Assembly: GCA_028285105.1 (NCBI GenBank)
Contig: JANQQE010000027.1
Coordinates: forward strand, 94,909-158,908
DNA: 64,000 nt
Direction: 5' to 3'
Source of the DNA: Alphaproteobacteria bacterium
GTDB lineage: Bacteria; Planctomycetota; Phycisphaerae; UBA1845
In this document: one piece after another, positions 43,235 through 50,267 of the stretch
Layout: each line of letters begins with the position of its first letter
Numbering within the stretch: position 1 is the first letter of the stretch
The notes under the pieces: generated by a model
Told to the model about the DNA's origin: nothing
Seen by the model: the letters and a program-made list of their open reading frames with translations, nothing else
Database searches by the model: none
Made by a program: the position numbers and the translations under genes

Positions 43235-44290
43235 TCAGTGGCCGGATGACTCGCATGTTTGCTTCTGCGCGTTTGTTTGGTTTGATTTCTGATGGAGCAT
43301 GTTCACCGCCGCATTGACAATCCGCTCGACGGCGCATTGCAAAGTCCCCGACATGATGACGCCGGCAGCTTGTCGATGTCCTCCGCCACCGAATTGCTGC
43401 GCCAAACCGGAGACCTCGGTATTGCTTTCGCCGCGCAAGTTAATACGGATTTGACCCGGTTCGACTTCCGTAAAGAGTGCAGCAATCGTTACACCGGCCA
43501 TCGACCTGGGCACATTCACCTGATCGTCAATGTCCGAAGGCGAGCAACCGGATCGAACCAAATCGTCATAGCTGATCGTGCTGTAAGCGATGGAACCGTT
43601 TTCTTGCGTGCGCGTGTTTTGATAGATGCACTTCATGAGTTCGAACTGCGGAACTCCGACGGATCGATCGACGCGCTCCGCAACATCCGATGGCGAAACG
43701 CCCAATTGGGTTAAATCAGCCGCGATGTGCAAGGCGTTGGCCGTCGTATTGGGAAGTGAGAATCCGCCGGTATCGGTGTAGATTCCCGAATACAACAGAG
43801 CGGCGGTCGCCGGATCGATTCGATATGAAAGCCCGCGCAAAACTTCGTAAATTAATTCACATGTACTCGATGCATCTTCCACGATCCAATGGAGGTCTCC
43901 AAAACACGTGTTTGTGAAATGATGATCGATATTCAGAATTCGAGGATTCCCATCGATGCTGCTGGTGGCGTTTTTAGGGAGGTCAATGCGCGACGGTTGA
44001 GAGGTGTCGACGACGGCAATTCGATCGGCGGACTCAAGATCGTACTCATTCGCATTTCGAACGTTGGCGATCTCAAACATGAAGCGCAGTCTGGCAGGGA
44101 TCGATTTCTCGCTCACCCAAACGGATGCATCTCTGTTTTGATGGAGCGACCATGCTCGGGCGAGGCCCAATGCAGCTCCCAAACAGTCAGCGTCTGGCGA
44201 AACATGCCCAACGCAAACCAATGACTTTGCGCGGGTCAATGCGTCCAGAATCTGTACAGATGGATCTTGTCGATACGCGCGGTCGGTCAT
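43235..44290 (-). CDS. nrnA: DHH-family phosphoesterase (NrnA-type)
   Basis: A 351-residue DHH/DHHA1 protein of the NrnA group, which degrades short oligoribonucleotides and/or dephosphorylates pAp. Motifs in order: CVGHVSPDADCLGAALGLAR (motif I), VVDTSQPSRI (motif II), NIDHHFTNTCFGD (DHH motif III), YSGIYTDTGGF (motif IV) and the C-terminal DHHA1 FGGGGHRQAAGV. The longer frame begins at 44449 but the family starts near residue 8 after the ATG at 44290, which has GCGGGG upstream, so I use that. It sits 28 bases after infC, replacing the rpmI-rplT genes often found there. Confidence 0.9.
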   Translation of the reverse strand: MTDRAYRQDPSVQILDALTRAKSLVCVGHVSPDADCLGAALGLARAWSLHQNRDASVWVSEKSIPARLRFMFEIANVRNANEYDLESADRIAVVDTSQPSRIDLPKNATSSIDGNPRILNIDHHFTNTCFGDLHWIVEDASSTCELIYEVLRGLSYRIDPATAALLYSGIYTDTGGFSLPNTTANALHIAADLTQLGVSPSDVAERVDRSVGVPQFELMKCIYQNTRTQENGSIAYSTISYDDLVRSGCSPSDIDDQVNVPRSMAGVTIAALFTEVEPGQIRINLRGESNTEVSGLAQQFGGGGHRQAAGVIMSGTLQCAVERIVNAAVNMLHQKSNQTNAQKQTCESSGH

Positions 44291-44318
44291 GTTCCCCGCC
44301 AGCCATTGGGTCGTGCCT

Positions 44319-45056
44319 TTAGTCTTTCGCGACCATATCGTTCTCAGCCCTGTCGCTCTTAGCTGAGTCGCCTTTGGAAGCATCTGCGTTTTCAGAAGTA
44401 TCTGCGTCCTTAGAAGTACTGTCCGACGATTCGGGTGTTCTCGGCGCATCCGTGGACGAAGAAGTTGCGTCTTTTTCAGCGCCGTCTTTGCCCGGTTTGT
44501 CCTTACCCTTTTTGGGGCTTTCGTTTTTTGATTTGGGCTTGGTCTTGATCATCTTCTTGGTTGGGGCGATGACCATGGTCATGCGGCGGCCTTCACTCTT
44601 GGGCATGCGTTCGACTTTGACCAGTTCGCCGAAGTGTTCGATGATTTCCATGAACAGATCGCGGGCCATGTTTGAATGCTGACGTTCGCGACCGCGAAAG
44701 AGCATCGTGAACTGAACCTTGTGGCCTTGGGTCAGAAATTTTTCGGCGCGGGCGATCTTGATGTTGCGATCATTGTCGTCCGTCTTGGGGCGCAGGCGAA
44801 CTTCTTTGAGCGACGCTTCATGGGTCGCACTTTGTTTCTGGCGTTTTTTCAGTGTGTACTGATGGCGGCCATAATCCATGATGCGGCAAACTGGCGGTCG
44901 CTCGTGCGGGGCGATCTCGACTAGGTCGAGTCCCAGATCACGGGCTTCTCGCAATGCCACATACGTATCCACAACGCCGCGCTGGGCGCTGTCCTGATCG
45001 ATCAGCCGGATCTGCGGCATGCGAATCTCTTCGTTTAGTCTCGGTCTCTTGGCGAT
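44319..45056 (-). CDS. infC: Translation initiation factor IF-3, probable AUC start
   Basis: IF-3 keeps the 30S subunit free and polices the start codon. The N domain begins PRLNEEIRMPQIRLIDQDS, and the C domain includes DNDRNIKIARAEKFLTQG and RRMTMVIAPTKKM. Homologues always begin a few residues before the RLNEEIR motif, but no ATG, GTG or TTG exists between the upstream stop (45081) and that motif. The only plausible start is ATC at 45054-45056, with AAAGGAAG four bases upstream, matching the unusual AUU/AUC/AUA starts infC uses for autoregulation. This gives 245 residues. The C-terminal ~70 residues (KPKSKNESPKKGKDKPGKDG and after) are a lineage-specific Lys/Ser/Asp tail. Confidence 0.88.
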   Translation of the reverse strand: MAKRPRLNEEIRMPQIRLIDQDSAQRGVVDTYVALREARDLGLDLVEIAPHERPPVCRIMDYGRHQYTLKKRQKQSATHEASLKEVRLRPKTDDNDRNIKIARAEKFLTQGHKVQFTMLFRGRERQHSNMARDLFMEIIEHFGELVKVERMPKSEGRRMTMVIAPTKKMIKTKPKSKNESPKKGKDKPGKDGAEKDATSSSTDAPRTPESSDSTSKDADTSENADASKGDSAKSDRAENDMVAKD

Positions 45057-45068
45057 GACACTTCCTTT
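45054..45068 (-). promoter_or_regulatory. infC ribosome-binding site with AUC start codon
   Basis: On the - strand AAAGGAAG (45068-45061) is followed by TGTC and then ATC (45056-45054). The frame from this ATC reads IAKRPRLNEEIR, the expected IF-3 N terminus, while the first ATG of the frame (45020) lies after that motif. The spacing of 4-6 bases from the Shine-Dalgarno core is suitable. IF-3 discriminates against such codons, which is the classical autoregulation of infC. Confidence 0.7.
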
Positions 45069-45083
45069 CGGATACCCATTTTA

Positions 45084-45097
45084 CAATTGATCAATTG
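45084..45097. repeat. 14-base perfect palindrome before infC
   Basis: CAATTGATCAATTG is fully self-complementary and lies between thrS and the infC ribosome-binding site. It could form a short hairpin in the message or be an operator; nothing else shows its role. Confidence 0.5.
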
Positions 45098-45121
45098 CGA
45101 GAGCAGCCATAGTTGGGTTGG

Positions 45122-47332
45122 CTATTGGCTGCGCTCTGAGGCGGTCAGCGACTTGTGCCGACTCTTGCCTTTCGTTTGAATTTCGATAAAGCACCATTCG
45201 ACGAAACTGTCGAGTGGGTAACTGCCCATGGTCGAACCGTCGCGGTCGTTGATGTTGACAGATTCCTCTGCCGCTTCGTTCTCGCCGACGACGAGGATGT
45301 ATGGAATCTTTTGAGCGCGAAGGCGGTGCTTCTTCGGGCCGATTTTGTCGCTTCCGGAATCGAGCAGGACACGGATGCCTTGGCTGGCGAGTTTGTCGTG
45401 AACCTTTTGGCCATACTCGATGCTTTTTTCGCTGATGGTCGCAACAGCCACCTGCACCGGGGCAAGCCATAAGGGAAACGCGCCTGCAAAGTGTTCGATC
45501 AAGATTCCGACGAAACGCTCCATGCTGCCGAACGGTGCCCGGTGAATCATCACGGGGCGATGGTCGCTGTTGTCGGCACCGACGTAGCTGATGTCGAAAC
45601 GGTTGGGCAGGTTGTAATCGACCTGCACGGTTCCTAATTGCCATTCGCGGCCGATGCAGTCTCTGACGACAAAGTCAATCTTCGGTCCGTAGAAGGCGGC
45701 TTCGCCTTTTTCCTCGGTGGCTTCGATGCCCATCTCTTTGATGATGTCGCGCAGGTCCTGCTCTGCCCGATCCCAAAGCGCCGGATCGCCGGTGTATTTG
45801 TCGGAATCCGGATCGCGCATGCCGAGGCGTACGCGGTAGTCCTTAAATTCCAGAGTCGAAAGCACGAGTTGGGTCAATTCGACCGTCGCGCGTAGTTCTT
45901 CGGGCAACTGCTCGGGCGTGCAGAAAATGTGAGCGTCGTCCTGGGTGAAACCGCGAACCCGAACCATTCCGCCCAATTCGCCGGACTGTTCGTATCGATA
46001 CACCGTTCCGAACTCAGCCAACCGCACTGGCAAATCGCGGTAACTGTGCGGCGAAGCTTTGTAAATGTGAATGTGGTGCGGGCAGTTCATCGGTTTGAGG
46101 AGGTAACCCTCTTCACCCTTAAGCGCCTCTTCAACAACATCAAGCTGCTTGTCAATGTCTGCCGCCGGATCAAGTGCTTTCAGATCGTCGAAGACCATTT
46201 GAATCGCACCGGCGAAGTTGCGGGCTTTGCTGACGGCTTCGTCGCGCCGCTGGCCGGCATGTTCTTCCTGCGCCCGACGCAGCAGATTTCTCAAACACAG
46301 CAACATCCTGCCGCGATCGGTTTCATAGAGGGCCGGAAATTGCGAATCCTCGTAATATGGATAGTGACCGCTGGTGCGATAAAGATCGAGGCGACCGATG
46401 TGCGGGGTAAACACAGGCTCGTACCCACGAATGATCAGTTCGGCTTTGATGAAGTTTTCCAACATCATCCGAACGATTGCACCGTTGGGTTCCCATAGCA
46501 CCAGCCCGCTGCCGGTATCGGGCGAAATCGTGAAAAGATCGAGTTCCTTGCCCAGCATGCGATGGTCGCGTTTCCTGGCTTCTTCGAGTTGCTGCTCCCA
46601 AATCCGCAACGCTTTCTTTTTGAAGAATGCGGTCCCGTAAACGCGCTGCAATTGTTGTTCGTTAACATCTCCGCGATAGTACGAGCCGCTGACCTGACGC
46701 ACCTTAAACGCACCGATACGTTTGGTTGAAGGAATGTGCGGACCGCGACACAAATCTTCAAAATCGTTGCCGCGGTTTTCGCCGGTGACGTAGAAACTCA
46801 ATGTGTCGCCTTCTGCCCGCTCGGCGTTATCCACCTTAAAGCGGTTGCCTTCTTCTTCGAGCTTGGCCATCGCTTCGGAACGATCAAGATCGTAGCGCGT
46901 GAATTTGCGATCTTCGCTGACGATGCGCTGCATTTCATCTTCGATCGCTATGAAATCGTCGGGCGAAATCGGTTGCGGGCAGTCGATGTCGTAATAGAAC
47001 CCGTCATCGAGCGGCGGACCGTAGGCGAGCTTGGTACCCGGATAGAGTTTGCAGATGGCCTCGGCCATCACGTGTGCGGTGCTATGTCGAAGCAGGGAAA
47101 GGCTGCGCGGGTCTTCGTCGGTCGATGTCAAAAGTGAGAGCGTGCAATCGCCAGGAAGCGGGGCGTACAGATCGATCACCGTCGCTTCGCCACTGGGGTC
47201 CAAAATGCCCCCGATCGCCGACTTCGCCAGACCCGGACCGATTTTTTCCGCGACGGAGTATGCCGTTGCACCTTGCGGCATCTCCAAAATCTTTCCATCG
47301 GGCAGGGTTACGTTTATGCTCTTACCACTCAC
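45122..47332 (-). CDS. thrS: Threonyl-tRNA synthetase, with ~70-residue insertion
   Basis: A 736-residue class II synthetase. Domains: TGS (1-65, INVTLPDGKILEMPQGATAY), editing domain with HSTAHVMAEAICKLYPGT (the HxxxH zinc/editing motif, about 82-100), catalytic core with motif 2 YRYEQSGELGGMVRVRGFTQ followed by DDAHIFC, motif 3 HRAPFGSMERFVGILIEHFA, and a C-terminal anticodon domain from about residue 625. The zinc-ligand region reads KPMNCPHHIHIYK. Between LYETDRGRM (about 348) and that motif lies an extra segment (LLCLRNLLRRAQEEHAGQRR and following, ~70 residues) absent in E. coli. The start is GTG 47332, with an AAGG four bases upstream. infC follows after 65 bases, the classical thrS-infC order. 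Confidence 0.95.
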   Translation of the reverse strand: MSGKSINVTLPDGKILEMPQGATAYSVAEKIGPGLAKSAIGGILDPSGEATVIDLYAPLPGDCTLSLLTSTDEDPRSLSLLRHSTAHVMAEAICKLYPGTKLAYGPPLDDGFYYDIDCPQPISPDDFIAIEDEMQRIVSEDRKFTRYDLDRSEAMAKLEEEGNRFKVDNAERAEGDTLSFYVTGENRGNDFEDLCRGPHIPSTKRIGAFKVRQVSGSYYRGDVNEQQLQRVYGTAFFKKKALRIWEQQLEEARKRDHRMLGKELDLFTISPDTGSGLVLWEPNGAIVRMMLENFIKAELIIRGYEPVFTPHIGRLDLYRTSGHYPYYEDSQFPALYETDRGRMLLCLRNLLRRAQEEHAGQRRDEAVSKARNFAGAIQMVFDDLKALDPAADIDKQLDVVEEALKGEEGYLLKPMNCPHHIHIYKASPHSYRDLPVRLAEFGTVYRYEQSGELGGMVRVRGFTQDDAHIFCTPEQLPEELRATVELTQLVLSTLEFKDYRVRLGMRDPDSDKYTGDPALWDRAEQDLRDIIKEMGIEATEEKGEAAFYGPKIDFVVRDCIGREWQLGTVQVDYNLPNRFDISYVGADNSDHRPVMIHRAPFGSMERFVGILIEHFAGAFPLWLAPVQVAVATISEKSIEYGQKVHDKLASQGIRVLLDSGSDKIGPKKHRLRAQKIPYILVVGENEAAEESVNINDRDGSTMGSYPLDSFVEWCFIEIQTKGKSRHKSLTASERSQ

Positions 47333-47970
47333 GACCTTAGCTCCTCAAGCTTTGTCAATTTCGGGGTGCGAGATTTCGTATCCCAGGAAACACCCGCAAA
47401 GAATTCGTCCATCGAAGAACCCATCTGCGCAAACAGTTTCTGCGCACGACGTTGCAGACTCGGTTTCCGAGAGATTCGATTCCGAATGCGGGCTGATCTG
47501 AAAATGGCAATTTGCGTTGTTGGGGTACGCAAAGGTGAGATTGAACCTGACGAAGTATTGCGCCACGCACATTCATGCCAACCGCCCAGATCGAATGATC
47601 GAATCGCGGAAACAGTGGTTAGCATGTGTATTGCGTCATAGAACTCTTCGCCATCTAAACAGCTACCATCTAAACATCTAATCTGGCAACCCCTCAGAGT
47701 TAAGGCGTTACCAAGTATCATTCCCAAGCGGCAGACCCGCTCGAATGTCAACGTTCAAAACCACTGCACTAAAACAATCCAGCCAAATATACCACACAGG
47801 GCAGGCGGGTCAAAATCAATTGCCGATGACCCACTGGAAATTGAACCTGATTCCCGCAACAACCCAGCATTCGGGTACCTCTAGTGCATAGGCGGGTGTA
47901 CGTCTATAATTATAATCATCGGCAGCTTAGCACGTCGCACTGAGAATTGACCGTCACAGGCCGATTCAAA
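47333..47970. other. 640-base region upstream of thrS
   Basis: A frame on the - strand (47329-47751) overlaps the thrS GTG but has no convincing protein composition. I searched by eye for a T-box leader (conserved AGGGTGGNACCGCG) and found none on the - strand. An AT-rich ATAATTATAAT at about 47906 could supply a -10 element but lies about 570 bases before thrS and lacks a good -35. The function of the region is unresolved. Confidence 0.4.
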
Positions 47971-48150
47971 TCAAGCGCCGGTCGTCCCGCCGCCAATGAA
48001 AAGGCTAAACAGCGACAGCAGAAACGCGGATATCGCTGACGCCAATTGGGTCAGAAACGATTGGCTCGTCAGGAATCCATCTATGTCGAGATTGGCAAGC
48101 ACAGCCACACCATCGGGAATCACGCTTGAAATCATCGGTAGAAAGGTCAT
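47971..48150 (-). CDS. Small hypothetical membrane-tail protein, 59 residues
   Basis: A 59-codon gene with ATG at 48150 preceded by GGGAGAAG at a suitable spacing (GGAG nine bases upstream), ending at TGA 47971-47973. The first 27 residues are mixed polar; the C-terminal half (TQLASAISAFLLSLFSLFIG) is hydrophobic enough for a membrane helix, ending GGGTTGA. It is not part of any larger frame and its neighbours are unrelated. It might be a small membrane protein, or a type I toxin-like peptide; I have no evidence for either beyond composition. Confidence 0.5.
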   Translation of the reverse strand: MTFLPMISSVIPDGVAVLANLDIDGFLTSQSFLTQLASAISAFLLSLFSLFIGGGTTGA

Positions 48151-48235
48151 TTGAGTTCTTCTCCCATCAATGCCGGTTCGTTCAATTTATTGTATCGCCC
48201 AGGAGGCAAAGCAAAAGGGCGATTTCGGTGATGAT

Positions 48236-49729
48236 TCACGCCAAGCTATACAACGGCCTGTATTTCCCGTCGAGGTATTTCATCAGCGGTTCGGTGGTCA
48301 GCCGATTTCCTGTGACTTTTTCGCATAGGGCGGCGGCTCGGAAGCGCTTTCCGTGCTTGTGAATATTTTCCTGCAACCAGTTTCTCAATGGCCGGGCTTC
48401 TCCTTTGGTGATCTGCTCATCAAGGTTGCCCAGATCGCTGCGGGCTTTATCAAAGAATTGAGCTGCATACAGATTGCCCAGCGCATAAGTCGGAAAGTAA
48501 CCGAATCCGGCAAGCGACCAATGGATGTCCTGTAGGCAGCCGTCGGCATCATTGGGTGGTGTCAGGCCGATGACGTCCAGTGATTTTTGATTCCAGGCTT
48601 CGGGGATATCTTTGACTGCCAACCGTCCCGACACCAACTCGCGCTCCAACTCAAACCGCAGAATGATGTGCAGGTTGTAAGTGACTTCGTCGGCTTCGAC
48701 GCGGATGTGCGAAGGGGCAGACTTGTTGATTGCCTTGTAGAAATTTTGAAGCGAGACGTTACCCAAGGCATCGGGGAAGTGTTCCTGCGCAGTTGCGAGG
48801 TGGCATTTCCAGAATGGCAACGAACGGCCCACCATGTTTTCCCAAAGACGCGATTGCGATTCGTGGATGCCCAGCGAGGTGGCAGTCCCCATGGGCGTGA
48901 ATTGATGGGTTGGGTCCAGGCCCTGTTCGTAAAGTCCATGGCCCACTTCATGCAGCACTCCGAAAATCGCTGAAGAAAAGAACCGCTCGTCAAAACGCGT
49001 CGTGACGCGAACATCGCGTGGCCCCATGGACGTGCAAAATGGGTGGACGGATCGGTCCAACCGCCCAGCCGTGAAGTCGAAGCAAATCGCCGAGGCGAGA
49101 TGTTTGCAAAGGGCTTCCTGTTGAGCCTCGGGAAAATTTCGCCTCAGAATTGCATCGTCGATTTGATTGGGCGATGCAGCAATTTCCCGCGATAAGGGCA
49201 CCAGGTCGGCACGAAGTCTCTCAAATAGAGCGGCGATTTCAGCCGTCGTTGCACCCGGTTCGTATTCATCGACCAGCGCGTCGTAAGGCTCGTTGTCGAA
49301 ACCGATAGCCTCCGCTTTCTGACGAACGAGTTTGAGCAAATCGTCAAGGTGGGGGGCGAAAGCTTGAAAGTTGTTCTCTTGCCGGGCTTGTACCCAGGCA
49401 CTCTTGGCCAGCGAAGATGCCCGACTCAACTGTTCGACGAGGTCGGCGGGCAATTTGCAAGCCCTTTCAAAATCGCGTTTGGCTTCGCGAATAATCGTGT
49501 CGCGGATCGGATCGCCCGTTTCGTTGTTGTTGGCGATTAACTCGCCGAGCTGGCTGGACGTTTGCAACTTGTGGGCAGTGATGGCGATCTGAGCGCACAT
49601 TTCTGACCGGGCGCTTACGCCTTGTGGGGGCATGTAGGTGTCCTGATCCCATTGGACGAGGGCATCGATGGCGGTCAGGCGACCGATCTCGATGATTTTG
49701 TTTAGTAGGTCAGCGTAGGCATCGGCCAT
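48236..49729 (-). CDS. Carboxypeptidase Taq-type metallopeptidase (family M32)
   Basis: A 497-residue cytosolic zinc carboxypeptidase. The zinc motif is LHEVGHGLYEQGLD (HEVGH at about residues 260-264), followed by the M32 signature GTATSLGIHESQSRLWENMV with the distal Glu ligand. The N-terminal LLNKIIEIGRLTAIDALVQW with DQDTYMPPQG matches the family, as do YNLHIILRFELERELVSG and the C-terminal GNLYAAQFFDKAR. Length is standard. It is monocistronic by context, with intergenic regions on both sides. Confidence 0.95.
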   Translation of the reverse strand: MADAYADLLNKIIEIGRLTAIDALVQWDQDTYMPPQGVSARSEMCAQIAITAHKLQTSSQLGELIANNNETGDPIRDTIIREAKRDFERACKLPADLVEQLSRASSLAKSAWVQARQENNFQAFAPHLDDLLKLVRQKAEAIGFDNEPYDALVDEYEPGATTAEIAALFERLRADLVPLSREIAASPNQIDDAILRRNFPEAQQEALCKHLASAICFDFTAGRLDRSVHPFCTSMGPRDVRVTTRFDERFFSSAIFGVLHEVGHGLYEQGLDPTHQFTPMGTATSLGIHESQSRLWENMVGRSLPFWKCHLATAQEHFPDALGNVSLQNFYKAINKSAPSHIRVEADEVTYNLHIILRFELERELVSGRLAVKDIPEAWNQKSLDVIGLTPPNDADGCLQDIHWSLAGFGYFPTYALGNLYAAQFFDKARSDLGNLDEQITKGEARPLRNWLQENIHKHGKRFRAAALCEKVTGNRLTTEPLMKYLDGKYRPLYSLA

Positions 49730-49931
49730 TTCAATATTCCGATTCTCAATTTGTTCACGAAATTTCCGTAACGATTAATACAGAAACACTTGTGCCGGAA
49801 TCACTTAGGTTGATGTTTTAATGGGATTTGCGCCCGGTGTGGATTTGTTTTTCAAAATTTTTTTCGGACCTCGTCAAATATCGATTGTTCTGTGTCTATG
49901 GTGTAACGGTGCGAGTCTACAAGCGTTCATG

Positions 49932-49962
49932 CTTGACTCAAGAGCGAATTGCTTGATTCAAA
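49932..49962. repeat. Two palindromic 11-mers at 20-base spacing
   Basis: CTTGACTCAAG (49932-49942) is a perfect palindrome around a central C, and CTTGATTCAAA (49952-49962) is a near copy starting exactly 20 bases later, the spacing for two binding sites on one face of the helix. They lie about 240 bases upstream of the candidate promoter of the giant gene. Confidence 0.45.
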
Positions 49963-50178
49963 AACGAACTGTTGCATTCGACTTCGCCCTTATTTGCGTC
50001 AAGGCTGGCGACATTTATCGAAAATATTCCACTTGGGTTGCGTCGCCACCAATCGGGGCGAGCTTCAAGTGGAACTTGATGTGTCACCGCAAAGGGTCAC
50101 AACGTGTCATTTTTCAACCAACCTGCAAAAACAGCACTCTTCACATCTCAAACAGGCTTTGCATCAAAACCAAATGTG

Positions 50179-50207
50179 TTGACTTTGTGTCATCACGTTG
50201 TCAGAAT
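50179..50207 (+). promoter_or_regulatory. Candidate promoter of the giant cysteine-repeat gene
   Basis: TTGACT (50179-50184) and CAGAAT (50202-50207) are separated by 17 bases; transcription would begin near 50214, giving a ~54-base leader with GGAGG at 50255-50259 and ATG at 50268. The -35 is good, the -10 moderate. Confidence 0.45.
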
Positions 50208-50267
50208 TGTAATTAGGCTGGCCAATCTTTCGCAATTCCAATCACTTTCACGTCGGAGGCCGGGGCA

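Larger units (their letters stand above)
49730..50267. other. 540-base upstream region of the giant cysteine-repeat gene
   Basis: No gene is seen. It holds two palindromic 11-mers (49932-49962) and a candidate promoter (50179-50207), both listed separately. An inverted pair ACAACGTG (50099-50106) / CACGTTGT (50194-50201) places one arm in the promoter spacer. The region is richer in A/T than the flanking genes. Confidence 0.5.

Noticed and set aside
47329..47751. 140-codon - strand frame overlapping the thrS start
   Set aside because: Irregular composition, no ribosome-binding site and no family I can recognise; it probably is leader DNA.
47333..47970. T-box riboswitch for thrS
   Set aside because: The conserved AGGGTGGNACCGCG element is absent on the - strand.
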